Source: Misgurnus anguillicaudatus (lineage: Eukaryota > Chordata > Actinopteri > Cypriniformes > Cobitidae). Taken from it: DNA of 64,000 nt. This document shows positions 10,374 through 22,870 of the stretch, piece by piece (within the stretch, counting starts at the first letter, position 1; every line of letters begins with the position of its first letter). The notes below the pieces were generated by a model. It saw nothing but the letters and a program-made list of their open reading frames with translations, had not been told where the DNA came from and ran no database searches. A program made the translations under genes and the position numbers. The stretch lies in the NCBI RefSeq assembly GCF_027580225.2, contig NW_027395276.1:4509501-4573500 (forward strand), written 5' to 3'.

Positions 10374-10834
10374 TACTCACCTGAGATGCATATCCATCAT
10401 TTTTCAGACAATCACATGTTTTTTTTTAAATGTCTGAGCTCTTCCAATTTTTATAGTGTATGAATATGGGGTCCACCTCCTTCAAGCCCAAAGATTGTGC
10501 ATCCATCCTTCACAAAAGTAATCAAAACAGCTCCAAAGGTAATAAACAAATGCCTTTTGCAGTTTTGTCTTAGAAATATCCATATTTAAAACTTTACAAA
10601 CGAAAATAACTAGCTTCCAGTTAGACTGCCATCTTAGACACGATTACTCTCAGAAGGCCTTAGTTTATCCTCCTGGAGCTGTTTGGATGACTTTTGTGTA
10701 GGATGAATGCACAATCTTTGGGCTTGGAGCCGGTGGACCCCATATTCATACATAATAAAAATTAGAAGAGCTAGAAAAAAAAAACATGATAAAAATGATG
10801 GACATTTGCATCTCAGATGGCTTAAGGGTGAGTA
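10374..10834. mobile_element. Fold-back element, about 460 bp
   Basis: The two halves are imperfect inverted copies. TACTCACCTGAGATGCATAT at the left answers the complement near 10790-10834, and the inner arms share GGGGTCCACC and CAAAGATTGTGCAT. A half copy lies at about 1196-1250. No coding capacity. Confidence 0.75.
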
Positions 10835-11140
10835 AATCATAAGTTTATTATCATTTTTGGCCAAACTAACCATTTAATTGTGATTTTAGCAAGTGACTAT
10901 ATGGATATCTTTCCTCATTCAAGTAGAAAGGACATTAGTCTTGCATGACTGAATACTGCCTGAAGGCTTTGCAAACATGGCCGTCTAGTGGCGAGACTTC
11001 CCTAAAAGGTCTGTGGTATGTCCATAATTTTATAGCACACATCTCCTAGGACTTTTTTTCCATAGCCACAGCAAATTCTGCTGCTTATGCTATCTGTATT
11101 ATGTTATGCTATCTGTCCATTTTTCTGTGTTTTTCACTGC

Positions 11141-11214
11141 TTCTATTAATGTAAAGCTGCTTTGAAACAATTACCAATTGTGAAAAGTGCTATATAAATA
11201 AAACTGAATTATAC
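11141..11214 (-). repeat. Dispersed repeat end, inverted relative to 43107
   Basis: This is the reverse complement of the start of the 43.1-kb repeat: TTATTTATATAGC, then CACT, then TTGTTTCAAAGCAGCTTTAC. Confidence 0.7.
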
Positions 11215-13603
11215 CTTGTCCCAATCCTCAAACTATTGTGGTCATTTTTACAATTTAGTTCATTAAATACCTTTCCTCCTGATATAAAATGAAATAATTT
11301 GACAAAAGTGTTCTTTAACGCAGAGTCAAACCACAGCAGGCTAAAACTGAAAGTAGTCCAGAGCTGAAATTTGCTTCGCTGTCTTCCTCTCTCACATGCT
11401 GAAAATCTAACCGTCCCCCAGACAAAGCATCAATCTCACAGCATAAGAGAGCTTGAGTCAGACGCTGACTGCTGGTAAATGTACTGAGCTTTCTGTTGGA
11501 TACTTTGGCAGGTTCCAAGGGGACAGATGGTGCTACACTGCATACATGAAACACGCCGGAAAACAAAGCTGACAAAACACACCATACTGTAGATGGAAAG
11601 AGAAGAACGTAGGCAGGTGAAAGATTTAAATTTAGTGACTGAACCCATGTCAATGGATAATGCACTTTTTGGTTTTACAGGTTTTGGTGAAAAGCATTTC
11701 ATTTGTTATCAATGTTAAATATGCAGTAGAAAGTAAAACTGTATTTTTAGGCATAGATGAATTATAAGAGTTGTGTACATGGTGATGACATATCTTTAGC
11801 CTCAAACACAATTGTTTCTTCCTTCTTATGTAAACCTTGTGCATGCAAAACAACACTGGAAAACAGACCAATCTCAATATAACACCATGACGTTACAGTC
11901 GAGATGTATACCACAACATTAAATTAAACATTAAATTAGTTACAATGATGTTACAATGATAAAAACAAAGTTGTGACTGGTGAGTTAGCACTATATGCTA
12001 GTTAATGCTATATGCTAATGGTATATGCTAGCGTTTAGGCTAAAGTTCTAATATTGACATTACAGTTACCCTTTACAGGTCCGTACTGAAAAAACACAAA
12101 CTTACCCCTCAGAAACATCCATTAACAATCTCCTAACAATTAATTATTCCTCAAAATCTGTATTTTCATCTAATACAGACTTAAACAAGATCTGTTTACA
12201 CACACACAGAGCTACTGAAGGAGCTGCTCTGTGAAACAGCCAATCAAAGCAGAGTTCAACATTATTATTCATGACCCTTCCAAATAAGGTAATAACAACC
12301 ATTTTCATTATAGAGAGAAATCCTAGGGTTGGACAACTCTAAAACTGTTTTGGATAATTTTTGCACTTAATAAAGTTACATACCTTCTGTTTAGATGTCA
12401 GAGAACAATTTAACATACTGTATCAATGCATTTTTTGGCACCTTTTATATGCATTATATATATATACCTTGCCATCTAGACATCAGCATCAGCTGAACAG
12501 TCCTGGAAAATAAGTTTCATATTGGATGCATGTGTACACCAGCATGACTTTTAAAACAACAATCATAAGCCTCTTATTTAAAGAATGATCAAATAATTCT
12601 AGCTTTAGACAGATCTATAGACTGAATATCACAGCATCATGAGGTAAGACTATCTGATATCGTGCTGAATCTCCTAAAGCATAAAACATCATGCAGGTGG
12701 ATGAACACACTCCTGATTCAGCACCAAACCTGCAGAAACACAGGACTGTAAAAAAACATTAAATCTAATGCTATGAGTGATTATATTTTATTACCACGGT
12801 CATGTAGTACAATTACACATAAATAACAATCATGCCCACTGGCCTGTAAACTATGGGTCAGATTTACTAACAGCTTGCACAAGGGCAAACGCCTCCTTTG
12901 CTGTTTAAAACTACTGTTAGGAAGACACGCAGTAAAAAATGAAAGCTGAAAAGGCGTGGACACAGAGTTTCCCTTTCAGGCGCTAAAATTATAGGAGAAG
13001 AAATTCAATGAATCACGCACTGCAAAATATAAAAGTAATCTCTATATATATAAACTACACTCCAAGCTTACTCCCCAAACCTGTGCGTAACATACCATAA
13101 AACGCTTTTCACATCCTTAGCGGGTAAAAATGCCTATATGCAATTCAATGTTAAGTTTTAATAAATTGTTCTTACATTTTTAAGTTTATTGTATTTATTT
13201 GATTTCACATGCCTTTGATTAAAAATAGTTTAACCATTAACTCTTTCCTCGCCATTGACGAGTATCTCGTCAATTAAGAGAAAAATGTTTCCCTGGCAAT
13301 GACAAGTTTTTACAGCAATCCATATTTCTGCTATTATCCAGTAGGTGATGCTCTAACCCATCTTATAAAACACTGAAGCATCCGATGATTCAAAAACAGT
13401 AAAAACTCTGTGTATGTTTTGATCATCGCTCTATATCTGATCTCTAAAAAAAAAACTCCTTTACAAAAAAGCAATTATTTCAGCTTTTTGGAAAAATCTT
13501 CCCATATTTAAGAGATGATAAAAACTGAAGAAATGAAGATAGGATGAAACGTTTTATTTCTTTTTTGTTTGTTTGTTTGAAAGCAGACGGTCTGTTCTTT
13601 CAT
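11215..13603. other. Intron-like DNA without recognised gene
   Basis: A 116-codon minus-strand frame at 11.3-11.7 kb has no domain or splice support. An acceptor-like CTGCAG near 12730 (minus) has no matching donor. Composition is AT-rich and uniform. If the gene X model is right, this lies in its 13-kb intron. Confidence 0.4.
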
Positions 13604-13607
13604 TTAA

Positions 13608-13972
13608 AGGTGCAGTGTGTGAATTTTAGCAGCATCTAGCGGTGAGGTTGCGAATTGCAACCAATGGCTTTGTCCACTGCTCACCCCTTGCTTTTGAAAC
13701 ACATTGAGAAGCTACGGTAGCTGTCACCGGACAAACACATCATCGTCGGTGACAACTTAGTAAAAAAATTGTCCGTTAAGGGCTTCTGTAGAAAAATGGC
13801 GGCACAAAATGGCGACTTCCATGTAAGGGGACCCTCTATGTATGTAGATAAAAAGGTCTCGTTCTAAGGTAATAAACACATAACAGTTCATTATGAGAGG
13901 TCTTTATACACCCCTGATAATATATTTTTGTATATTATTTTGCATTTCTGTCAAGGGATCCTTCTAAAAATT
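13608..13972. mobile_element. TTAA-type MITE, right tip missing
   Basis: TTAA (13604-13607) precedes AGGTGCAGTGTGTGAATTTT. The mirrored end CTTCTAAAAATTACAC stops at 13972, where LINE sequence begins, so the last dozen bases and the right TTAA are absent. Confidence 0.65.
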
Positions 13973-14620
13973 ACACCAATCTCAAAACGTTGTGTCCTGT
14001 CGAAAATTTTAGAACGTTTCATTAGTGATCAGTTGACTTGTTATCTGAATGCGCATAATATTCTATCTAATAATCAATGTGGGTTTCGCAAAAAACATAG
14101 TACCACTACAGCTGTTCTGAATGTTTTTAATGATATTACTGGATCAATTGATAGAGGTGACTACTGCGCTTCTCTTTTTATCGACTTATCAAAGGCTTTC
14201 GACACAGTGGACCATGAGATGCTGCTGCTCAGATTAAGGAGTGTTGGTTTATCAAATCATGTCATTCTCTGGTTTAAAAACTATCTAAGTAATAGAACTG
14301 AATGTGTTCAGGCTGGAGGGAAAAATTCAGGACTATTGGAGACTGTTAAAGGTGTTCCCCAAGGGTCCGTACTGGGACCTCTTTTATTCACTATCTACAT
14401 AAACAGTATTGATTATGATATTCAAGACGTGAATTTTCATTTTTACGCAGATGATAATGTCATGTATTGTGGTGCACCTTTAAAACACCAAGCCTTGCTT
14501 AAGCTTCAAACGGCTTTTGATGTTATTCAGTCTCGGTTTCATACACTAAAACTTGTTCTGAATGCAGATAAAACTAAATTTATGTTATTCTCAGGTTTAA
14601 AATATAAGGCCAGATATGTT
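13973..14620 (+). pseudogene. LINE reverse-transcriptase fragment (L2/CR1-like)
   Basis: The open frame reads Pro-Ile-Ser then VLSKILERFISDQL, GFRKKHSTTTAVL, FIDLSKAFDTVDH, GVPQGSVLGPLLF and FYADDN. These are RT domains 1 to 5 of a non-LTR retrotransposon in the right order. The frame continues to 14707 but loses similarity after about 14615. The endonuclease, most of the thumb and the 3' tail are missing, so it is a truncated dead copy. The first 15 residues of the longer frame from 13928 belong to the upstream MITE. Assignment to L2/CR1 is from motif style only. Confidence 0.8.
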
Positions 14621-15090
14621 ATTAAAAGACATTTAAAAAAAAATTTGTGTAAAATTAAACTGTACCTGTCAAATAATTTGCAGCCGTGTGTTATTAGTTT
14701 TGACTGAGTGGTAGTTGTGGCTAGCCAATCAGAATCAAGCATTTCAGAGTGCTGTGTAATAACGTTAATAGCCCCCCCCAAAAAAAAAAAACACTAGGTA
14801 GGTCAAAGTACAGAAATATTATTAGGTTAAAAGTCCAAATTACTAAGCTGGCCGAGCTGAAGAGAAAGACATTGATCACTGTGTCACACATTATAGAGCC
14901 CTGCAGCCCAGAGGATTCATTTAATTTGCTGTTATTACAAATGAAACACATGAGAAGTGCCCAAACTGCAGTGTTTACAGAGAGTACACTGAGACCGATA
15001 CATACTGTTTATTGAGCGGATTCCCATGATTCCTGCCGTCACATAAACCACACATACACACGCGCACATGCACACACACGCGCACATCAC
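14621..15090. other. Repeat-derived spacer with CA-rich tract
   Basis: A purine/pyrimidine run (14765-14792) and a CA/CG alternating tract (about 15048-15088) lie here. No coding evidence. Confidence 0.4.
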
Positions 15091-15148
15091 CTGTCTGTCT
15101 CTCTTTACTGCTGTGATCTCATCACAATTCATCACACGCTTCTCGTTT
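15091..15148 (-). CDS. Internal exon of unrecognised small split gene (gene X, exon 3)
   Basis: On the minus strand a strong acceptor (TCTTTTACTTGTGCAG) leads into 58 nt and then the donor GTGATG at 15085-15090. Entered in phase 2 from the 18.0-kb exon, the first base completes an Arg codon. Nineteen codons follow without a stop (NEKRVMNCDEITAVKRDRQ), leaving phase 0, which fits the stop exon at 1968-2027. The stretch is charged, with one Cys, and I see no known domain. The end is an ACAG duplication that could also act as an alternative donor register. Confidence 0.45.
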
Positions 15149-15851
15149 CTGCACAAGTAAAAGACTACAGTTACTTACACAGCTACATTTCTGTCTTAGA
15201 AGTCAGCAGTCTATCTAGGGCATATAGACAGTTTCAGCAGTAACAACATAAACAAACAGCTTTCGTGGAACAAACGTAACTTCTGGTCAAATCCACAAAG
15301 AATCAATAACAGCAGAGTATTTTAAGAGTAGTTAATTTCTGCTAACAAGCAAAATAAATAACAAGTAGATTACCTTAGTGCAAATCAAAAACTACACTGA
15401 GCTAACGTTACTGTGTAAAATGTGTACTATATAATCTATACAATCTTAACTATAGATCAGCTGTCAATCCTCTCTTCAAAACCATGACAACATTCTATAA
15501 AGCTCAGCAGGTTCACAACTCATGTGTGAGGTCGCTTTACCATCTCTTGTGTTAAATCACAGACCAGTAATGATCTCATACTGACAAACATGTCAACATA
15601 ATGAGCAGATCCACAGGAGGAAGAGCTGAAACAAACAAACACTTCTGATTCATTTATTTAGTTATACGTGACCCTGCCTATCAAAAACCAAGCTAACGTC
15701 TTTTTTTTGTGATTTACTGTTTTCTACATAAAATCATCTTCTTATATTATATAAGTGATGTTTTTGCATCAGATAAACAAAAATCAACACAATCTGATCT
15801 AGGCTATAGTATAGTGTAATGCACGTTTTAGGCCTTGCCAATTCAAATATC
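15149..15851. other. Intron-like DNA
   Basis: No feature beyond scattered AT-rich words; lies within the proposed intron between gene X exons 2 and 3. Confidence 0.4.
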
Positions 15852-16345
15852 TGTGACCCGTGCTGGCAAAATGAGTCAGAATGAGCAAATTAAAAAAGTT
15901 TATATTTTGACAAAACAATGTATTATTTGTTGAAATGGGACAAAAAAATGACAGAGCTACATGTGTTTGAAGTTGATAAGAGGAAGATCATTTTCATATC
16001 TTATCACTCTTAATAACTGTTTTAACATCAAGCAAGTCCTGCACTTAATTTTCTAATTCCTGCATGTTTTGAAACCAAAAATATCATGCGCATGTGGATA
16101 GAGAGGCATCTTTGTATTAAATTATTAAGCATTTAGGATGGTAAAACTCTCAGAAAACATACAAATAAAGATCATTTTAGATGTTCTTTTGATTAAATAG
16201 AGCATTGGGATCACTAAACAAGGGCTTTATGTACTTATTTTTATGAAAACCTCAATTTTCGACCAAAATCGACATTTATTCTTTCTTTTGCCTCTCAAAA
16301 TTAGACGATGCACATTTTAGACTCATTTTACCAGCACGCGTCACA
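15852..16345. mobile_element. MITE with TGTGACCCGTGCTGGC ends
   Basis: TGTGACCCGTGCTGGCAAAA and GACTCATTTTACCAGCACGC, ending GTCACA, are inverted. The element is about 494 bp with no coding potential. Confidence 0.7.
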
Positions 16346-17970
16346 TTTAAGCATTCAAGATGCGAAACAGACCTGTTTGAGAACTGTTTGAGAATGCTGG
16401 GATTATCCTCATAAACATAATATGTTTTCAGGAATTCAGAAAGAAATTGCATGTGTAAAGCCCAATTTAAACTTCTGCATCGACAGTAATCTACGCATAA
16501 CCTACCCCTTCCACTTGAACAATAGCATGCAATTGTAGAATTTCTTAAACCTTAATGAAATTAATTTCTAATTTTAATCGAATGATTTCAGTCTCCTCAA
16601 AAAATCTCAAGATGTGTTTCGTGCCAAGAGAGGTCACACTAAATTCTGACTGATGCCTAAAGAAGACATTTAGTTCTGAAAATAGTTTTTAATTTTGTGT
16701 ACATATTTCCTATATTTTCTGTTTGTATCTTAATAAAATAGAGTGAAAAATAAATATGGATGGAAATTCAAACTTTGCTTAAACAACAAAGCTGGTGATG
16801 GTGGCCTAAGACGTTTGTACAGTACTGTCTATATAGTCAGCAAATCGGAATTGGGTATCAAGATTTGCAGTTTAAATCCAGCCAGAGTGACAGCATATTT
16901 CAAATAAACAACTAAACAACATTTTTAATGAAATATTGATATCAATATTGGATTTAAATCATATAAAAAATTATCAAATGCCCAGATTAGTTGCCATACC
17001 CAGCCCTATTCGGCATCACTTCTCTTATCGTCTGAAACATCACCTTGTTGTTTATTTATAGAAGGTCCCCACAGCCCATAATGTCATATTACAGTAAGCA
17101 CAGTGATTTTAGAGCTGGTTGGGTATCATGTTACACAGTTGAGTCAAAGACGATGAAATTATAGAAATAGTGAAATAAACAAATTCACCACCTGGATGTT
17201 AAACGACCGAACCAAAGAGGAACCAAATGACCTGAGGTCTTTATCTTCAGTTCTCTCTCTGATAATCACACAACATTGAGTGACGAGTTATTGACTCAAT
17301 GGATTGATGCAACTCGGCTCGTGAATGAAGCCTGTAAATTTAAAGACCAAAAAATCAATAGTAAAGAGCAAATGAGAAAGTGACTGACGGTACATCTGCT
17401 CTCAGCATATAAAGCTTCATCTATTCACTGTGATTTAACTTAATGATGGTGACCATACATGATGTGCCCAATCTGTTCAGGTCAAAGGTCAATATAGTGA
17501 CATATGGACATTGATATATTTTTATCAATACACCTTATGCTAGGTTAAATGCAAACGTTATATTACATATCAGTTTTATTCTTTCTATCCACAACACAAT
17601 GTGTAATGGATATTTAAAGGAAGGACACAAGGTCAGGCGGTGCTCTTCATGCACTTTTGTGTCATATTAGCAAGCAAAAAAAAAAAACACACAGATTTAC
17701 ACATGCGGAGGACTTTAAAAACCTCACAAACTTTGACCACTAATGCTTAAGTTGTTTGCCAGCAATAAGAAATTACAAACTGATCATTGAAGTGTGCGTC
17801 TCTACATACAGTACTCTCTCCTGCATGTTTCTGTATATTATAGGAAGTGTTTTATACTCTCAGTCAGCCAAAGGCATAAAAGAAGAAAGGGTAAAAACTG
17901 TAAATAATCCAATTTTATAGGCATCTAGTGAAACCTGAAGCATCACCTCCATTAGGAAATGCTCAGCGTT
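16346..17970. other. Intron-like DNA
   Basis: AT-rich, no convincing exon or intact repeat boundary recognised on either strand. Confidence 0.4.
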
Positions 17971-17975
17971 TCTAC

Positions 17976-18052
17976 CTTGTATTCCCACATGCATCCAAAA
18001 GTGTCTGAAATAACACGCTCAGCACCTGATCCACAGCAGATTCAGCGGCCAT
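17976..18052 (-). CDS. Start exon of unrecognised small split gene (gene X, exon 2)
   Basis: On the minus strand, ATG at 18052-18050 sits in a strong context (GAGAAGATGG). It opens 25 codons starting MAAESAVDQV, continuing with a Leu/Val/Phe-rich amphipathic run and Asp-Ala-Cys-Gly-Asn-Thr. The exon ends in phase 2 at a good donor (AATACAAG then GTAGAA). Joined to the 15.1-kb and 2.0-kb exons it gives 195 nt, exactly 65 codons including stop: a 64-residue soluble-looking protein with a hydrophobic N-terminal helix and a charged tail. The 5' leader probably comes from the CpG-rich exon at about 22651-22860. No homologue comes to mind. Additional exons cannot be excluded. Confidence 0.45.
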
Positions 18053-18431
18053 CTTCTCCACATCTCTCCTGCATCTCTCACTGCTGTCAGTCAAATCATC
18101 CCAGACCAATCAGAAAGCAGCCTTGTGTGGCCGGCTGACCGCTGTGAATCAATGCTTTCAGGATGATGCCAACATCTCAATGATTCAGGATCAGAAACAC
18201 AATGGTAGTTCTAGTTGAGAAGATTACAATCGAGGTCATGCGAGATGTTTAAGATGTCCAGGAAATTAATCTCAATTAAAGAAAATTCATTTCTGGTCTA
18301 CAAACAGTGCAGCCATTAATACAATAAAAGGGCCTGAAACCAGATTATCTTTTGTGTTTGATTGCAGTTTAATTTGATTTATAGAGATAAAGCAATAATG
18401 TGCAGTCAGATACATCTAACCCTATTGCAAA

Positions 18432-20432
18432 CACATCTCACTGCTTAACCAAGCACACTGCTTAAGATCTCTAACTGCTTAACCCATCTCCCCGGTTAAC
18501 TTGACTCTCTGCTTAACCCGCCTCAATGCTTAACCCACCTCAATGCTTAACCAAGCACACTGCTTAATATCTCCCACTGCTTAACCCACCTCAATGATTA
18601 ACCCATCTGACTATTTAACCGTTAACACCACTTAATGCTTCCCACTGCTTAACCCACCTTACCGCTTAACCCATCTCTCCACTTCACCCGCCTCACCGCT
18701 TAACCAAGCACACTGCTTAACATCTGGCACTGTTTAACCCACCTCACTGCTTAATCCACCTCACCGCTTTATCCATCTCACTGCTTAACCAAACAAACTG
18801 CTTAACATCTCCCACCGCTTAACCTTTCTCACTGTTTAACCCATCTCACCTCTTAACCTGCCTCAATGCTTAACATCTCCCACTGCTTAACCCTCCTAAA
18901 TGATTAACCCATTTGACTACTTAAACCCTAACACCACTTAATGCTTCCCACTGCTTAACCCACCTCACCTCTTAACCCGCCTCACCGCTTCACCCGCCTC
19001 ACCGCTTCACCCGCCTCACCACTTAACTCGCCTCACCACTTAACCCACCTCACTGCTTAACCAAGAATACTGTATAACATCTCCCACTGCTTAACCCAAC
19101 TCACCGCTTAACCTGTCTCTCTGTTTAACCCTTCTCACCGCTTAACCCCTCTCACTGCTTAACCAACCAAACTGCTTAAAATCTCCAACCGCTTAAACCC
19201 TGTCATTGTTTAACCCATCTCACTGCTTAACTCATCTCCCTGCTGAACCCGTCTTACTGCTTTACCAACCACATTGCTTAACATCTTTAACCACTTAAAC
19301 GATTTCACTGTTTAATATATCTCACTGCTTAACTCATCTCCGTGCTTAACCCAACTTAACCAATCACAATGCTTAACATCTCCCACTGTTTTACCCGCCT
19401 TACTGCTTATTGCTTAACCCATCTTACTGCTTAACCCCTCTTACTGCTTAACCAACCAAACTGCTTAACATCTCCCACCGCTTAACCTGTCTCATTGTTT
19501 AACCCATCCCCCTGCTTAACTCATCTCCCTGCTGAACCCGTCTTACTGCTTTACCAACCACATTGCTTAACATCTTCAACCACTTAACCGCTTTCACTAT
19601 TTAATCCATCTCACTGCTTAACTCATCTCCGTGCTTAACCCAACTTAACCAATCACAACGCTTAACATCTCCCACTGCTTTACTCACCTCACTGCTTATT
19701 GCTTAACCCATCTTACTGCTTAACCCCTCTCACTGCTTAACCAACCAAACTGCTTAACATCTCCCACCGCTTAACCTGTCTCATTGTTTAACCCATCTCA
19801 CTGCGTAACTCAGCCAACCACAATGCTTAACATCTCCCACTGATTAACCCGCCTCACTGCTTAACCCGTCTCACTGCTTAACCCACCTCACCGTTTAACC
19901 TGTCTCTCTGTTTAACCCTTCTCACCGCTAAACCCCTCTCACTGCTTAACCAACCAAACTGCTTAACATCTCCCACCGCTTAACCTGTCTCATTGTTTAA
20001 CCCATCTCACTGCTTAACTCATCTCCCTGCTGAACCCGTCTTACTGCTTTACCAACCACATTGCTCAACATCTTCAACCACTTAACTGGTTTCACCATTT
20101 AATCCATCTCACTGCTTAACTCATCTCCGTGCTTAACCCAACTTAACCAATCACAACGCTTAACATCTCCCACTGTTTTACTCACATCACTGCTTATTGC
20201 TTAACCCATCTTACTGCTTAACCCCTCTCACTGCTTAACCTGTCTCATTGTTTAACCCATCTCACTGCTAAACTCAGCTCCCTGCTTAACCCTTCGCACT
20301 GTCTCACAGCTTAACCAACCACAATGCTTATCTCCCACTGATTAACCCGCCTCACTGCTTAACCCGTCTCACTGCTTAACCCACCTCATTGCTTAACATC
20401 TCCAACCACTTAACCTGTCTCACTGTTTAAGA
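18432..20432 (+). repeat. 2-kb degenerate minisatellite, about 17-bp unit, with higher-order copies
   Basis: Well over 100 units of the form CACTGCTTAACCCATCT run head to tail with frequent A/G/C/T changes. A longer segment containing TGCTGAACCCGTCTTACTGC then CTTTACCAACCACATTGC recurs at 19241, 19530 and 20028, so higher-order duplications of about 290 and 500 bp sit on the basic period. It has no coding capacity and lies in the proposed first intron of gene X. Confidence 0.95.
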
Positions 20433-21651
20433 CATCTGAAAGAAGTCAATTTAATGCAGTGATATGTTCACAATGTTAAACAGCACATATGGAGATGTTT
20501 TGTCTAAAGACAGATCTTCTCCTTGCATTTTAATGAGCTATTATCACAATCAAATACTGTAAAAACCATGCACGATGTCAAATAACGTCATTTGCACATC
20601 ACACTCTTTTTCCATAACTACCTTCCCTACCTAACAACCATCTGTTGCATCGCCTTCAGAGAACTTTAACCACAAAATCTTCACTCACATTCATCTTGTT
20701 ATTGGCGGATGTCATCTAAAACTTCAATGAAACGCATCCCACTTCATTTCTTTTCAGAAAATAACCACATCTATAGGAACAAGACTTCATGACCATGGAA
20801 AATTCATAATTGGTGGTAATGCTTGGGGTGGTTGCTAAGGTACTGCAGTGCGGTTGCTAGGTGGTTCTTATTGGCCGAAATACTCTTCCTATAACTCTCA
20901 ATGATATTAAAGATCTTACAAGAAACTGACCAGTGCTTTCAGGCCCCAACTGTCTGAATCTGGACCTACTGTTAAACCTTCACAGATGACCAAACAATAT
21001 TCTACAGAAACATTCAGTGATAATGAGATCGATACACCTGCAAACCTAAACCCAACACGACTGATTTCTTTCACTTACATCTTTGCACCTCCCTAATCAA
21101 AAATCGAAAAGACTGTGACATCAAACACCAACAGGGCTGATTTTAACTTCTAGTTAGGGCCCTTTACAAATTCATAAAGCAGATCTAAGCAGGTGCAACA
21201 TTTCCCATGAGGACATATTAGTTATTCATTATTATTCTGCCCTCTTTGGTTATTCACGATTGGTTTGACAGTGAAAATAATAAAATATTTTCTAAGGTAT
21301 ATAACCTCACCACCACCAAAGATCATAATGAGAAACCAGCGAGACTTAAAGTACAGTGAGAAAGTGCTGAGGCTGAGACCTCAGATTTGAAACAATCCGA
21401 TGAACTGTACAGCTACATTCATACAATTTTATACTGACTGTAAGAAAACAGGCTACTGTAAATGGTTTTATGATGAGTGCTGTTGGATTTAAGACTGCAG
21501 CAAATGTGCATATAAGAGAAGATATGCTATACGTGAAAATCTAATCAGCACTTTTATTATTATCATGCATGCAATTTTATGAACTCATATTAATTGAAAG
21601 GCTACATGTTTGCACTTGCAGAAAGTCATTTGTCACATTACGTGACATCAT
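20433..21651. other. Intron-like DNA
   Basis: No exon or clear repeat recognised. A short GGTTGCTAGGTGGTTC-type motif near 20860 resembles a common dispersed fish repeat. Confidence 0.4.
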
Positions 21652-21659
21652 AAAATAAC

Positions 21660-22178
21660 TAGGGCTATCAAAAGATTGCATACAAAACAAAAGTTTGTTT
21701 TTGCATAATATATGTGTGTGCACCGTGTGTAATTATTTTGTATATGATTTGTATTTTGATAGATTAAATATTATATATAAAACTATAAATAAAATTTTTC
21801 ATAAATTTATACATGTAAGTGGGTATTTATATACATACATACATAATAATTACACACAATACACACACAAATTAATGATGCAAACACAAACATCCCAAAT
21901 TACTTTTTGATTTTGAAAATTAAATCAACGTTTCTATTGCGACGTTGTTTCAACGTTCAACATGGGTGAATTAAGGTCTCTGCTGCAAATAAACTTTGAA
22001 ATATGCATTGATTTTGTAAATTGCATCAACATTGATATCACATTTAGCATTACCGTTGGTTTCAACGTTATATCAACGTTAAACCAACAACTGACATTAT
22101 TTCAACCTAATTTCAACGTTGAAGGTCGGTTGTGTGCCGGGTTTTATTTTGTATGCGATTAATCGTTTGACAACCCTA
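21660..22178. mobile_element. hAT MITE with perfect 8-bp target duplication
   Basis: TAGGGCTATCAAAAGATT and AATCGTTTGACAACCCTA are inverted ends, flanked by AAAATAAC at 21652-21659 and 22179-22186. The interior from about 21905 to 22140 is a separate repeat rich in CAACGTT words. Confidence 0.85.
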
Positions 22179-22650
22179 AAAATAACTGAAATGTTTCAAA
22201 GCTGAATGAAATTCAGATCTGAGTCTCACAGATAAACACATTGAACTGAATATTTAATCAAATCCGGATGAGATATAAAGTTTACAGACAACATAATAAC
22301 ATCAGATCGTGATTTCTGCTGATATCAGGCTTTGTTTGCCTTCATATTTCATCGTAGTGTCATATCAGTTATACAAGAGCCTTGACGGCCAATAAAAGAC
22401 GCGTTTGTTTCGAATAATAGCGTTTAACGCGGATCCGCTTCATGTTTGCGAGATGAAGCGACGCGTCATGATCCAGGAGAACAACGAAACGCACACACAC
22501 AGTAGCCTATAATAAAGACAGGCAGATCATCGCGCATTAACCGCCGCGTTATCATCTGAACACCAGTGGGTGCGGCGCGTCCGACGCGCGGAGCTCTTGC
22601 ATATTCCTTGAGAAAATAATAACAATAAGACGCATAAAAAATCCGCTTAC

Positions 22651-22860
22651 CTGCGTGAACGTGCTGTTGCGCGGAAACTGTTCACGACGACTCGTGCATT
22701 ATATTCCGTCCGAACCGAACCACCTCACTCGCGCTCCTCCATTTCCATTTACCTCAGGAGATGCTCCACCGGCCGCGCGTGCTGATGTCATCGATGCTCT
22801 CCTCCTCGCGCCCCGGTGCGCGCTCCTCCTTCTAAAAAGCGCGCTCACGTGAAGGGCTGT
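22651..22860 (-). promoter_or_regulatory. CpG-rich promoter and putative non-coding first exon of gene X
   Basis: CpG density rises sharply from 22400 to 22870. On the minus strand the block ends at a consensus donor, CGCAG then GTAAGC, at 22650/22651. No frame is open across it that joins the 18.0-kb exon, so it is probably 5' leader. Its link to gene X is by orientation only. Confidence 0.45.
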
Positions 22861-22870
22861 CAAACAAAGA

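Noticed and set aside
11315..11665. 116-codon minus-strand ORF
   Set aside because: No recognisable domain or conserved composition; chance length for AT/GC-mixed DNA.
14935..15156. 73-codon minus-strand ORF taken as a whole
   Set aside because: Only its splice-bounded part (15091-15148) is supported; the rest is a CA/GT-rich tract reading as Cys-Ala-Cys-Val.
18432..20432. CRISPR-like array
   Set aside because: There are no spacers of constant length, the unit is 17 bp and degenerate, and the genome is eukaryotic; it is a minisatellite.
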